55,903 nucleotides of DNA. Source: Sphingomonas aquatilis (lineage in GTDB: Bacteria; Pseudomonadota; Alphaproteobacteria; Sphingomonadales; Sphingomonadaceae). The position numbers and the translations under genes were made by a program. Below, piece by piece: positions 16,573-25,052 of this stretch. The stretch covers positions 1-55,903 of the forward strand of contig NZ_JACIDB010000013.1 of assembly GCF_014196115.1 (NCBI RefSeq), read 5' to 3'. How positions within the stretch are numbered: position 1 is the stretch's first letter; each line of letters starts with the position of its first letter. Below the pieces are notes generated by a model. It saw only the letters and a list, made by a program, of their open reading frames with translations, did no database searches and was not told the origin of the DNA.

Positions 16573-16824
16573 ATGTCCGGTTGCACACCAGAAGACGACT
16601 TCCCGATGCCCTTAGGATCGCGTTCGCCCCTCAAAACTGATGTGCCTTTGGCACTGATGAGGATGGCGCTAGCGATCCTTGACCGGGACGGCCGGCCGGT
16701 GCCGGCGTGCTATTTGCAGCAAGCAATCGACAGCTACCTCGACACCCCTCCGGCACAACCGGGACCTCAACTCGATGCTGAAGTGAACGCCTGGTTGGAA
16801 CGCAACCCACGGATGCTCGATTGA
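16573..16824 (+). CDS. Hypothetical protein (83 aa)
   Basis: Starts MSGCTPEDDFPMPLGSRSPL, then a helical body (LMRMALAILDRDGRPVPACY) and an acidic C-terminal helix. GGGAGG lies 6 nt before the ATG. It is preceded by the structured segment and followed by the res-like site of the resolvase. It looks soluble; no family recognised. Confidence 0.6.
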   Translation: MSGCTPEDDFPMPLGSRSPLKTDVPLALMRMALAILDRDGRPVPACYLQQAIDSYLDTPPAQPGPQLDAEVNAWLERNPRMLD

Positions 16825-16834
16825 AATCGCGCTT

Positions 16835-17028
16835 GTCCGAAACCGATCGGTTTCGGACGCGACAACCAAAATAATGGATTTGTCCGGTTCATATCTGTCC
16901 GAAACCCCTGTCCACAACTGTCCGTCACAAACCCCCCCCAGAAACGTCCGAAACTAAAAACCTCTTGTGACTTTCGGACAAAAGCCCGAGAATGTCCGAA
17001 AGTAGACTTAACCACGGAGTTTCGGACG
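16835..17028. promoter_or_regulatory. res-like site array for the adjacent resolvase
   Basis: TGTCCGAAA/TTTCGGACA half-sites recur. Two pairs face each other over exactly 36 bp: CGTCCGAAA 16945 to TTTCGGACA 16980, and TGTCCGAAA 16993 to TTTCGGACG 17028. A 24-bp perfect palindrome with the same arms (GTCCGAAACC/GGTTTCGGAC) lies at 16835-16858, and single half-sites at 16881 and 16896. Serine resolvases bind paired inverted 9-12-bp arms upstream of their own gene, so this is the likely crossover and autoregulation site. Confidence 0.75.
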
Positions 17029-17609
17029 TGCTGATTGGGTACGCTAGGGTTTCAACCCATGAGCAGGACGTTCGGCTTCAGGTGGAAGCTCTCGAGGCCG
17101 CGGGCTGTACCAAGATCTTCACGGACGAAGGCGTGACTGGTGCAGCCGTCATTAAGCCGGAGCTGGTAAAGGCCCTCGCCTATGCTCGTGCCGATGAGGA
17201 CACGCTTGTCGTATGGAAGCTGGATCGCCTCTCTCGATCCATGCGCGATCTCATAGAGACGGTGCAAGCCATGAAGGCGCGAGGCATTGGTCTCCGGTCT
17301 ATCAAAGAGGCCGTGATCGATACCAGTAGCGCAGCGGGAAATCTCATCTTTCAGATTTTCGGAGCTTTCGCGGAGTTCGAGCGGGGCACAAATCACGAGC
17401 GCACGCTGGCCGGAATCGCTGCTGCGCAGCGTGCCGGCACCAGATTTGGGCGCCCGCCGAGCATCAGTGATGCACAATGGGCGAAGGCGCGCGAGTTGTT
17501 CAAAGCAGAGCCTCCTGCCCGGATCGCCGACATCGCGACGCTGCTTGGGGTTAGCCGACAGGCAATCTATCGCCGCCTCGAACGCGAAAACCTCAGCCTT
17601 CCTGACTGA
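17028..17609 (+). CDS. Serine site-specific recombinase (resolvase/invertase family)
   Basis: 193 residues. The catalytic Ser is residue 9 in YARVSTHEQD; WKLDRLSRSMRDL (about 68-80) is the second active-site motif; FAEFERGTNHERTLAG leads into helix E; the C-terminal helix-turn-helix is ARIADIATLLGVSRQAIYRR. The GTG start gives the standard LIGYARVS opening and has CGGAG upstream; an ATG at 16992 would begin inside a binding repeat. Followed by the partition genes, it probably resolves plasmid multimers. Confidence 0.9.
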   Translation: MLIGYARVSTHEQDVRLQVEALEAAGCTKIFTDEGVTGAAVIKPELVKALAYARADEDTLVVWKLDRLSRSMRDLIETVQAMKARGIGLRSIKEAVIDTSSAAGNLIFQIFGAFAEFERGTNHERTLAGIAAAQRAGTRFGRPPSISDAQWAKARELFKAEPPARIADIATLLGVSRQAIYRRLERENLSLPD

Positions 17610-17640
17610 TGCCTCGGCGCAGTCGCCTAGCGCGTCAGGA

Positions 17641-17827
17641 ACATGCAATTACATGTAAAGGCTTTTACATGACTGTAAATGCCATTGATGGCAATGCATT
17701 TTCTAGACAGGTACAGGAAATCATTGCCTGGGCCTGTCAATGACAGTAATACCCTTACCTGCATAGAACGGCACAGGAATGGTCGTTCATGCAATTGCAT
17801 GTACGGACATGTATTAGCATGTAAGGG
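17641..17827. promoter_or_regulatory. Palindrome clusters upstream of parA (operator or centromere candidate)
   Basis: CATGTAA at 17652 faces TTACATG at 17665-17671. A 14-bp palindrome CATGCAATTGCATG lies at 17788-17801, followed by CATGTA and CATGTAA repeats up to the parA ribosome site. The AT-rich repeated heptamer next to a ParA plus small RHH partner matches known operator/parS arrangements of type Ib partition systems. No gene fits this ~190-bp stretch. Confidence 0.6.
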
Positions 17828-17834
17828 AATAGAG

Positions 17835-18512
17835 ATGGCTGTTATCGCGCTCGCATCCTCAAAAGGCGGTTGCGGGAAATCGACGACCGCAATCGTCCTC
17901 GCGGGCCAGTATGCCGAGCAGGGATACCGGGTCACGATCATCGATGCTGATCCGAGAGAGCGTATCGTTCGATGGGCAGCAGCGGGGGAGGTGCCTGAAG
18001 GCATCATCGTCACCAAGGCCGATTATAAGACCCTTCCAGACGCGATCCGGCGAAACGAGGATCAGAGCGACGTTGTATTGATCGACGTTGAGGGTAGCGC
18101 AAACCTGAGCGTCTCGATCGCCGTCGGACACGCTCACTATGTGGTGATCCCCGCCAATCCGTCAGCGGCGGATGTCGAAGATGCGATCGACATGGTTCGC
18201 CTGGTTCACGACATCGCCGAGCGGTCGAAGCGTCCACCGTTGTACGCAGTCCTATGGACACGCGTTCCAACAGGCTTCCGCACCAGAGAGTATCTAGCCC
18301 TTGCCAAGCAGCTTGAGGAGGCGGCGGTCCCCGTCTGCGAAGTGTCCCTATCGGAGCGCTCGGCGTACAAAAGCCTCATCTCCTACAGCACCACTCTCGA
18401 CCGCCTGCCGGCCGACGAAGTTCCCTCGCTGGATAAGGCAAGAGCGGAGAGCCGGGCGCTGGCTGACAGCATCAGTGCCGCCATCATCAACGCCCAGGAG
18501 ACCGCAGCATGA
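17835..18512 (+). CDS. parA: ParA-family partition ATPase
   Basis: 225 residues with the deviant Walker A KGGCGKSTT (about residues 10-18), a second acidic strand VTIIDADPRE and the Walker A' region DVVLIDVEGSANLSV. There is no N-terminal HTH, as in short ParF/type Ib ATPases. The ATG at 17835 has GGGAATAGAG upstream; the upstream frame extension is the palindrome region. Overlaps the next gene by ATGA. It positions plasmid copies along the nucleoid. Confidence 0.92.
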   Translation: MAVIALASSKGGCGKSTTAIVLAGQYAEQGYRVTIIDADPRERIVRWAAAGEVPEGIIVTKADYKTLPDAIRRNEDQSDVVLIDVEGSANLSVSIAVGHAHYVVIPANPSAADVEDAIDMVRLVHDIAERSKRPPLYAVLWTRVPTGFRTREYLALAKQLEEAAVPVCEVSLSERSAYKSLISYSTTLDRLPADEVPSLDKARAESRALADSISAAIINAQETAA

Positions 18513-18859
18513 GCGCCGATACCAAGCCCCAGCGCCGCTCTCTAACGGGCGGCTTGGGCGCGATCCGAAACACGCCCTCCGAAGAGACGAGCATCGACCA
18601 AGCGGCTCGGCCTACTGCGCCAAAAGGCTTTGATAGCGTGCCGGTGCCTGTTGGCGAGGTTGATCGCCTGCGGGCAAATCAAGCGCCGGAGGCACCACGC
18701 CGAGTAAGAGGGGGAGGGCGATCGATGCCGTTCTCATTGAAACTGCGGCCCGATACGCTCGAGTATATCTACGCCATCGCCAACGATAGAAATATCCCGT
18801 TAGCCCAGGTTATCGAAGAGCTGGTGGATGCCCATTCCAAGGCATTCCCGACCCGATAG
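18509..18859 (+). CDS. ParA partner, ribbon-helix-helix centromere-binding candidate (116 aa)
   Basis: A disordered basic N-terminus (residues 1-65), then a ribbon-helix-helix-like end: RSMPFSLKLRPDTLEYIYAI, then ANDRNIPLAQVIEELVDAHS. ATGA overlap with parA. In type Ib systems such a small protein (ParG/ParC class) binds the upstream repeats and represses the operon; the flexible N-terminus stimulates the ATPase. Sequence identity to a named family is not claimed. Confidence 0.7.
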   Translation: MSADTKPQRRSLTGGLGAIRNTPSEETSIDQAARPTAPKGFDSVPVPVGEVDRLRANQAPEAPRRVRGGGRSMPFSLKLRPDTLEYIYAIANDRNIPLAQVIEELVDAHSKAFPTR

Positions 18860-19022
18860 AAGCATCATCCCTACGCTTGGTTATTCGCGATTCAGGGCTG
18901 ATGTTAAGCGCAAAATGACACACTTGCTGTTTAGGTAGGCGAATGGGTCAAATGGCGGGGACGATCGGGCTTTGCTCCCACCGGTCGCCCCCTAATCACA
19001 ACCCATCACGGAAGGATGGCTT

Positions 19023-19376
19023 ATGACTGACGAGACCGTAGCTCGCCACGGGGAGCGGGGGAATACCGAATGGACGGAAGCCGAGGCTCGCTACAGAACC
19101 GCCAGCGAGGCACTTGAGGAAGCGACAAATCAGGCCAGCGGCGGAACCGGCGACGTCAATGATGCGGCAGTGATGGCTCACGCTGCTGCGGCGCGCGCGT
19201 TGATCGAAACACCGGCGACACACCTCGCTCACATCGCGGTAAAAATCCGAGCTGCCGACAATCTGCTCGGCCTAACCGCAAGCTATCCCGAGCTGCCGAA
19301 GATCCTCCTCGACGACATATTTGGACTGCTCGGCTTATATGATCCAGACGGGGCTGCACTGCCGCCAAGCATATAA
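19023..19376 (+). CDS. Hypothetical helical protein (117 aa)
   Basis: Acidic, Ala-rich, mostly helical (EARYRTASEALEEATNQASG, then AVMAHAAAARALIETPATHL). GGAAGGA lies 7 nt before the ATG. It stands between the partition pair and the mobilisation genes. No membrane segment or known motif. Confidence 0.6.
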   Translation: MTDETVARHGERGNTEWTEAEARYRTASEALEEATNQASGGTGDVNDAAVMAHAAAARALIETPATHLAHIAVKIRAADNLLGLTASYPELPKILLDDIFGLLGLYDPDGAALPPSI

Positions 19377-19520
19377 CTCCGTAGCAATGCCAGGCGGGAT
19401 AGTGACACGTCCTGTCGTTGACCAACTGGTGAAGCGCAGCGACGGGCGAGGGTGGTCGCCTCGCGCAGTCATTGATATCCCGACGCCTGATAGCTTTCTG
19501 GTTCGCTGACTGACGATGCG

Positions 19521-19628
19521 CTATTCGTAACCGTCGGGCGTCAACGGATGACGCGGCGCACCCTGACCTATGCGAACGTAGTGTGCCAAAACCAAGGCGG
19601 CGATTAGCGCTACGGCGGCCAAAAACAT
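19521..19628 (-). CDS. Possible tiny membrane peptide (35 aa)
   Basis: Frame reads MFLAAVALIAALVLAHYVRI followed by GQGAPRHPLTPDGYE. A TTG seven codons upstream would add IARFRA, giving a positive-inside N-terminus. No clear ribosome site. This is the only coding signal seen in the 430-bp stretch 19377-19808, so it is a tentative call. Confidence 0.3.
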   Translation of the reverse strand: MFLAAVALIAALVLAHYVRIGQGAPRHPLTPDGYE

Positions 19629-19808
19629 GGCGCGAAAACGAGCTATCAACGAGCAAGATTGCTAAGAGGAAGGTGACGATCTAGCCGCCGCGCCGCCTTT
19701 GATCGGGTCGATGACGAAGGCGGCGGAATTGGCGATGGTGGGCGGTAAAAGGCGACGACCGTGGCAACTTGGATAACGAGACCAGGCCGAGGTAGTCACC
19801 CCTTGGCA

Positions 19809-20078
19809 TCACTCCTTTCCAAGCGAACCAAGATGAGCGGCTACCGCTGAGCCGCCAAAAGATGCGATGGCGTTGGCGATCAAGCGAGCGTCCGCCTTTC
19901 CGAGTTTCCTGATTTTCACGCGATCCAGCGCCGCAAGAAGCGTGGGACGGCCTGCATCTCGCTCTTCCTCCTCGACCTCCTTAGCCTGAACATCGAGCTC
20001 CGCAATCTGTGCGAGAAGGCGGTCTTTCTGTGCCTGGATCGATGCTAGGTCATTCGGCTTCGATGATGTGCGGGCCAC
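19809..20078 (-). CDS. Small coiled-coil protein, possible TraC/TraD-like mobilisation accessory (89 aa)
   Basis: Residues 10-45 form a coiled coil (SIQAQKDRLLAQIAELDVQA, then KEVEEEERDAG); the C-terminus is helical (LGKADARLIANAIASFGG). Small proteins of this layout lie beside oriT in many alphaproteobacterial plasmids. It is divergent from the MobC-like gene across a ~340-bp non-coding gap. Function is inferred from layout only. Confidence 0.55.
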   Translation of the reverse strand: MARTSSKPNDLASIQAQKDRLLAQIAELDVQAKEVEEEERDAGRPTLLAALDRVKIRKLGKADARLIANAIASFGGSAVAAHLGSLGKE

Positions 20079-20099
20079 GGCGATTCCTCCGTTTTTCGA

Positions 20100-20416
20100 T
20101 TGAGGGGTGAGTTAGTTCATGTCGGATTACATGCGACATTGCTAGGCTTGGTCACACCCTATCGCCGTATGGGGCTGCAACTTGGACGCATGAGACCGGA
20201 CCGGTTGGGCAGGGGCACCACCCGGGCTGCGATCGTCTGACGGGTCGATTGGGGACTGCCCCATCCACATACACCCCACTCCGCGTCGTTGAGATTGGTT
20301 CGATTGCAGAGTTAGTCATTTAGGGGTATATGGATAAAGGAAGAGGGATGGCAGGATATGCCTCATGGCACCAATGTCGGACACTGGTTTATGAGGCGCC
20401 GCTGCACGGGGCTTGA
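20100..20416. other. Candidate origin of transfer region
   Basis: A 340-bp gap between divergent mobilisation genes, the usual place for oriT. It holds an imperfect inverted pair TCCACATACACCCC (about 20265) and GGGGTATATGGA (about 20323), a TGGGG-ACTG-CCCCA hairpin (about 20250) and a GGGCAGGGGC/CACCCGGG patch. I could not identify a nic consensus, so this is a positional inference. Confidence 0.35.
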
Positions 20417-20419
20417 GTG

Positions 20420-21001
20420 ATGAAGGTAACAGTCAGGCTTGGTGATGATCTTACGTCAGAGATCGACCGCATCGCTGCTGCCAATGGGCAGACTCGAAGC
20501 GCCTGGATCTCCAACACGCTGCTCCGCTCCGTGATGTCAGATTCCAGCCAAGACGTGCCCATCCTGCCCGTTCAGGGGAGGGGCCATCCAGACGACCATA
20601 TCCGGGTTACAGTGCGGCTTTACCGTAGTGAGATCGAGGCGATCGATGCGGTCGCTGGTCCAATGCGTCTCACGCGCAATGAGTGGATCAAGCGTTCTCT
20701 CCGCTGGCAGCTTTGGGACAAGGCCGCCCTTCTTCGTCTGTCCCCTTCCACCCAGTCGGAGATCGTGAAGGTCCGAAAGCAGGTTCTCGCGATTGGCCGG
20801 AATATCAATCAAGCCGTCCATGCGATGAACGCAGCGAACCAGCCTGAAAGCTCTCTCGATATCAGCCGGATCGCCGCGGCACTGATCGAGAAGTGCGCGG
20901 AGGTGAAGGACGTTCTGATGGAGACACGACGTGTCCTAGCATCCTCCATTGGTGGTGAGATCGCGTACTGGACGCGGCGCGACGAGGAGCAAGGCGGGTG
21001 A
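20420..21001 (+). CDS. MobC-like relaxosome accessory protein
   Basis: 193 residues with two parts. The N-terminus has a ribbon-helix-helix (MKVTVRLGDDLTSEIDRIAA, then NGQTRSAWISNTLLRS), repeated in modified form at DDHIRVTVRLYRSEIEAIDA. The C-terminus resembles MobC: VRKQVLAIGRNINQAVHAMN. It should bind oriT and help the relaxase. The ATG is one codon after an in-frame GTG. It overlaps the relaxase gene by GTGA. Confidence 0.8.
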   Translation: MKVTVRLGDDLTSEIDRIAAANGQTRSAWISNTLLRSVMSDSSQDVPILPVQGRGHPDDHIRVTVRLYRSEIEAIDAVAGPMRLTRNEWIKRSLRWQLWDKAALLRLSPSTQSEIVKVRKQVLAIGRNINQAVHAMNAANQPESSLDISRIAAALIEKCAEVKDVLMETRRVLASSIGGEIAYWTRRDEEQGG

Positions 21002-22509
21002 GCTTTCGCTTCTCTCCTGGCACGCTAGACTCGATGGCCGGGGTGTTCGCGCCTCCGAAGAAATATCGTCTGGGAACAGGCGGTGGAAGCCCAAAGGCGC
21101 CGAAGGCTGGCGGGGCAATTCTAAGCCTGGCAGTTGCGTCCATGTTCCCCAGGGCGGCGTCGGCATCCACTACCTCACGGCCTAGTATTCAAGCGAAGGC
21201 CGCCTTCGGGGGCGGCTCGCAAACTCGCATGAGTGGGCGTGCTGTGATGGCCGCCGAGCGAACCTCCAGGCGCGTTCCCGAGGCTGTAGTACGTATCACT
21301 GGGCGGCAGCATGGCGGTGGCCATGTCCTCGCAAACTTCGCGTATATCAGCCGTCTTGGTTACGGGGATGGCAAGGAATTGGGCTTGGAAACGAGCGAAG
21401 GCGACGTTCTTCGCGACGGCCGCGATATGCAACTCCTCGCGAAAGAATGGCATGATTTCGAGATGGACGGAGACGCGAGGCGGAAGGGCGCGACGTCGAT
21501 CTCGATGATCCTTTCGATGCCGACGGGCACCGATCCAGAGCGCCTCAAGGGCGCCGCGCTGGACTTCGCACGCGAGGAGTTTGCCAACCGATCGTGGGTT
21601 GCTTCCCTTCACGTCGATCGCGATCACCCACACGTCCATCTGACGATTGCCCGCCGCGATCATGACGGTCGGCGCTTCCATCCTAACCGCGACGATCTGT
21701 ATCGTTACCGCCAACGGTTCGCCGAAAAGCTGCGTGGTCGGGGCATCGAAGCGAACGCAACACCGGCGCGCGCGCGGGGCATCGATCCCAAGCATGAGCC
21801 CATCGCCGCGATTAAAATGCGTAGCAAAGGACAGGTGCCCCGGCTCGATAAGTCGCGCGCGTTGCGCGCTCAGCGATATCGGGATGGGGGATCTGTCGAC
21901 CCGGTGAAGGCCTTTCTCGCCGAACGACAAGCGACCGTTCGGGCGACCTATAAGCGGTCGATCCAGGAGCTCTCGTCGTCTCCTCTGGCGGCCGATCAGC
22001 TCGTAGCGCAGAGCTTAGAGCGCTTTGTCGCTACCATGCCCGAACCGCAGCCAAATTCGCTAAGTGAGGACCGAAGCCCGGTTGATCGCGGCACGCCCAG
22101 TTTGAACCGCAGTGCGGGGTCGCTACCATCCCGGGTGCCTACAACGTCGCCAATGGTCGATACCGGCGTGGATAAACTGCAGGCGCTGAACGCAAGGTTG
22201 GCGGCTCGCGCTGCGACGTCGAAGGGGCATGTTTCAACGCCGCAACCGGCGGGCGCCCCGCCATCAGACGTCAACGAGCGGATCAGGAAAGTCGTCGAGA
22301 AAGCCCGTGGCGATGCTGGCAAAACGGATCAGAACGAGCGTGCCGGCACGCTCAGTGACAGGCTGCGCGAGCTAACTGAAAAGATTGCCTCACCCGCTCA
22401 GCCGATCGACTTAAGCCGCGCCAGTGAGATTATCCGGAAGGCTGAGGAGCGTGATCGCGAGAAGCGGGAGCGTGATCGGTCTCGCGATAGGGAAGGGCCT
22501 AGTCGATGA
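20998..22509 (+). CDS. MOBP-type relaxase (mobilisation nuclease)
   Basis: 503 residues. After a Gly/Pro-rich N-terminal extension (1-90) comes the relaxase fold: the likely nicking tyrosine is Y116 in NFAYISRLG, and the metal triad motif is HVDRDHPHVHLTI (His205, Asp207, His210, His212, His214). The C-terminal 250 residues are polar and Ala/Arg-rich, ending in a charged coiled coil (KAEERDREKRERDRSRDREG). It starts at GTG overlapping the mobC-like stop, and overlaps the next gene by ATGA. It nicks oriT and pilots the strand to the coupling protein. Confidence 0.9.
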   Translation: MSFRFSPGTLDSMAGVFAPPKKYRLGTGGGSPKAPKAGGAILSLAVASMFPRAASASTTSRPSIQAKAAFGGGSQTRMSGRAVMAAERTSRRVPEAVVRITGRQHGGGHVLANFAYISRLGYGDGKELGLETSEGDVLRDGRDMQLLAKEWHDFEMDGDARRKGATSISMILSMPTGTDPERLKGAALDFAREEFANRSWVASLHVDRDHPHVHLTIARRDHDGRRFHPNRDDLYRYRQRFAEKLRGRGIEANATPARARGIDPKHEPIAAIKMRSKGQVPRLDKSRALRAQRYRDGGSVDPVKAFLAERQATVRATYKRSIQELSSSPLAADQLVAQSLERFVATMPEPQPNSLSEDRSPVDRGTPSLNRSAGSLPSRVPTTSPMVDTGVDKLQALNARLAARAATSKGHVSTPQPAGAPPSDVNERIRKVVEKARGDAGKTDQNERAGTLSDRLRELTEKIASPAQPIDLSRASEIIRKAEERDREKRERDRSRDREGPSR

Positions 22510-23588
22510 GTGTCGATGCATCGAGCGTTGCCTTGGCAGCCATAATGGACGCGGTATCTCTCCTACGGGGAGAAGTTGCCTCGCTCGCTAGCAGCAACGT
22601 GCGCATCGAAGAAAGCCAACGCGAGATAGAACGTCGGCTCGACGCCGTGGATGCCGGGATTGCACCGCTCGTCGACCTCATCCCATTCCAGGAGGCGATC
22701 CTTGCGAGGGTGATCGAAGGTGACGACGCGACCCATAAGTGGCTCAGTCTGATCGCCCCTGTGTTGGATAGAATCGTCGAGGAGACGGATCAGCAGAAGG
22801 AGGCGATCGGGTCTTTGAACGGGCTCACTGAGCAGGTGCACCAGAACATCGAGGATGGCCAACGGGAGCTATCAGCGGGGCTAGAGATCGGCGTCGATCG
22901 GTTGGTGGGCGCGGTGGAGCAAAGTCGAGACCAACAGGTCCAGGCCTTCAAGGCAACTGGTGAGATGATTGCTTTCACCCGCGCTGCGGCGCTTGGACAG
23001 CGCGCACCGCTGCCTGCCCATGTCGAAGACAACCCTCTATTCGAACGGTATGTGCTATTCCAGCAACCCGACCTCCAATCCGAGACCCGGGCGCTTGCAG
23101 ACTGGCGACGCGTCGCCCGCGGGGCCGGGACTGGCGAGCTAATCGCTATCCTGTCGAGGCAGCAGATCCCATCGCCAACCGATACCCCTGATAGTCGGCT
23201 CCTTCGATACAGGCTTGCGGCTATCACCCGAGCAGAGATCGAGGGCCGCGGTGCCTCGGCACCCGCTCGGCCGACGACCACTCGCGCTTCCGATCGGTCG
23301 GCCGCGTCTGGGTTTGCGCGATCCCAGGAGCTTGCAGCACTCTGGCGTGCTGGCGAAAGCCCCGCCTTGTATTCCGACCCGGAACTCGCCGGCGTGATCG
23401 ACTTATTCGCCGCAGCCGAGCTGGAGATTAGGCCGTCGAAGGGTGATGTAACACCACCCGAACTTATATCGCTACATCGCGAACTAGCGGGCCGCGTCGA
23501 ATTTGGTGAGCGACCAACCCTCGACCAACGGCATACTCGAACCGACCGCGGATCAACAGATATGATGGACCTTAGTAAAGACCGGTAG
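22506..23588 (+). CDS. Coiled-coil protein coupled to the relaxase (360 aa)
   Basis: Translationally coupled (ATGA) to the relaxase. Residues 20-160 are heptad-like (SNVRIEESQREIERRLDAVD, then VEETDQQKEAIGSLNGLTEQ), followed by a linker and a polar C-terminus. No transmembrane helix is obvious. A role in relaxosome assembly or in docking to VirD4 is inferred from position. No named family recognised. Confidence 0.65.
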   Translation: MSVDASSVALAAIMDAVSLLRGEVASLASSNVRIEESQREIERRLDAVDAGIAPLVDLIPFQEAILARVIEGDDATHKWLSLIAPVLDRIVEETDQQKEAIGSLNGLTEQVHQNIEDGQRELSAGLEIGVDRLVGAVEQSRDQQVQAFKATGEMIAFTRAAALGQRAPLPAHVEDNPLFERYVLFQQPDLQSETRALADWRRVARGAGTGELIAILSRQQIPSPTDTPDSRLLRYRLAAITRAEIEGRGASAPARPTTTRASDRSAASGFARSQELAALWRAGESPALYSDPELAGVIDLFAAAELEIRPSKGDVTPPELISLHRELAGRVEFGERPTLDQRHTRTDRGSTDMMDLSKDR

Positions 23589-23630
23589 CCGTAGCGACTC
23601 GCAAACGTGGCCGCGCCTTGTTCGTTCTCT

Positions 23631-23966
23631 TTAGGTGGCGTGCACAGTTGTTCGGCCGGCACCCTGGTAGGTGATGATGCATGAGTAGCCGTGTCCACAT
23701 CGCTTGTGCATCAACGCGATAGCCTGCCTGTTAAAAGCGCTACGCTTGCCGTCATCGTCGACAAAAATGACTTGAACCTTGGCGAAGTCGACCATGCTTA
23801 AAGGCTTCTCCGCCTTTCCCGGGCGGATTGCAGAACGGTAGGCATTCTTGCCATATACGTAGGTCACGACGATGGGATGATCGGTTTCGTTTCGCCATTG
23901 GGGGTGGATCGGACCGCATCCGACGAGACCGATTGCGATCCCGATGCTGATAAGCGCCCGTCTCAC
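23631..23966 (-). CDS. Small lipoprotein (111 aa)
   Basis: Signal ALISIGIAIGLVGC with a canonical lipobox LVGC at Cys17; mature part begins GPIHPQWRNETDHPIVVTYV. Two further cysteines (KRCGHGYSC) may form a disulphide. GTG start overlapping the zip stop as GTGA, so it is the last gene of the metal operon. Function unknown; the periplasmic His/Cys content would allow metal binding. Confidence 0.65.
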   Translation of the reverse strand: MRRALISIGIAIGLVGCGPIHPQWRNETDHPIVVTYVYGKNAYRSAIRPGKAEKPLSMVDFAKVQVIFVDDDGKRSAFNRQAIALMHKRCGHGYSCIITYQGAGRTTVHAT

Positions 23967-24676
23967 GACAACAGCTCGGCGGCTAGGATTGCCATGAAGC
24001 CGAGGAAGAACAGCGACGTCACCAGCGTCGTCTCGCCATGCTCGTGCGCGCGAACCAGCAGCTCCTCGGTGACGAGGTAGAGCAGCGCGGCGCAGCCGAA
24101 GGCGAGCAGGGTCGTGACGATCGCAGCCGGTGCCCCGACGAGCAGCGAATAGCCGATCAGCGCGGACGCGCCGAGAACCAGCGCAAGGCCGACGCAGACC
24201 GCGACGACGCGGGTGATCCGCGCACCGGTGGCGCGGATCGTGTCGGCCGCGGTCAGGCCGAGAAAGAACATCTCCAGCGCGAGCGCGGCGACGATCAGGA
24301 CGCCCTCACGCGCGCCGGCCGCGAAGCCGGTGCCGATGACGATGCCGTCGATGACGCAATCGATCGAGACGGCGGCGACGAAGCCGAGCGGAAAAGCTTT
24401 GCCCTCGCTGCCGCGTTCGAGCCGGGCGGCGAGCGAGCGCATCGCGAACATCGCCGCGACACCGGCGGCGAAGCCGGCGAGCGCGGCGCCCGGGATACCG
24501 GCGTGCATGACGCCGGGTACGATCTCGGTCGCGATCGCGGCGAAGACGATGCCGGCCGCGAAATGCTGGACCGCGCTGCGCCAGACGGTCGGTAGCGAAG
24601 CAAGTGCCCCGATGATGCCGGCGGCGATCACCGCAACGGACGGGATCAGCATGAGCGCGAGAAGCTGAGTGTTCAT
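23963..24676 (-). CDS. ZIP-family metal permease
   Basis: 237 residues and about eight transmembrane helices. The ZIP signature lies in helices IV and V: FVAAVSIDCVIDGIVIGTGF and ALALEMFFLGLTAADTIR, with the acidic residues in place of some His usual for ZIP metal sites. The variable His loop is short. ZIP proteins move Zn, Fe or other divalent ions into the cytoplasm or in balance with efflux. The ATG at 24676 begins MNTQLLALMLIPSVAVIAAG; an upstream frame extension overlaps the preceding gene and is Pro/Ala-rich, so rejected. Confidence 0.85.
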   Translation of the reverse strand: MNTQLLALMLIPSVAVIAAGIIGALASLPTVWRSAVQHFAAGIVFAAIATEIVPGVMHAGIPGAALAGFAAGVAAMFAMRSLAARLERGSEGKAFPLGFVAAVSIDCVIDGIVIGTGFAAGAREGVLIVAALALEMFFLGLTAADTIRATGARITRVVAVCVGLALVLGASALIGYSLLVGAPAAIVTTLLAFGCAALLYLVTEELLVRAHEHGETTLVTSLFFLGFMAILAAELLS

Positions 24677-24689
24677 GTAGTGAATCTCG

Positions 24690-25046
24690 TCAATCGATGC
24701 GGTGGCACAGGCGCAGAAAGCCGGTGTCGCGCTGGAAGGCGATGGTGCCGCCCGCGATGGTGGCGCGGGTTCTGGCGCCTTGGAATGCAGCACCCGTGCG
24801 GGGCGCGATCAGCCATTCGGTGCCGCGGCGGGGAAGCCATGTCACTGCCATGCGAAGGCCGTTGTCGAGGAAGGCGATATCGGCGCGGCTGTCGTCGTCG
24901 CACGCCACGATCTGCTGCCCGAGCGCGTGGTTCGCACGAACATGGGTATGATCGTCACGTCGGGGCGGCTCCGAACAGCCGGCAAATAACAGGCACGCGA
25001 GGAGCGCCGAAAGGGCGTGCGGTCGATCCATGACCCGTAAGCCCAT
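24690..25046 (-). CDS. Lipoprotein, possibly MliC-like (118 aa)
   Basis: Signal ALSALLACLLFAGCSEPP gives a lipobox LFAGC. The mature domain has two cysteines 60 residues apart (IVACDDDSRADIAFLDNGLR and LRLCHRID) and a beta-rich pattern recalling membrane-bound lysozyme inhibitors (MliC), though I cannot confirm that. GAGG overlaps the stop of the upstream gene just before the ATG; an ATG five codons later is an alternative start. Part of the metal operon. Confidence 0.6.
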   Translation of the reverse strand: MGLRVMDRPHALSALLACLLFAGCSEPPRRDDHTHVRANHALGQQIVACDDDSRADIAFLDNGLRMAVTWLPRRGTEWLIAPRTGAAFQGARTRATIAGGTIAFQRDTGFLRLCHRID

Positions 25047-25052
25047 CCGGCC

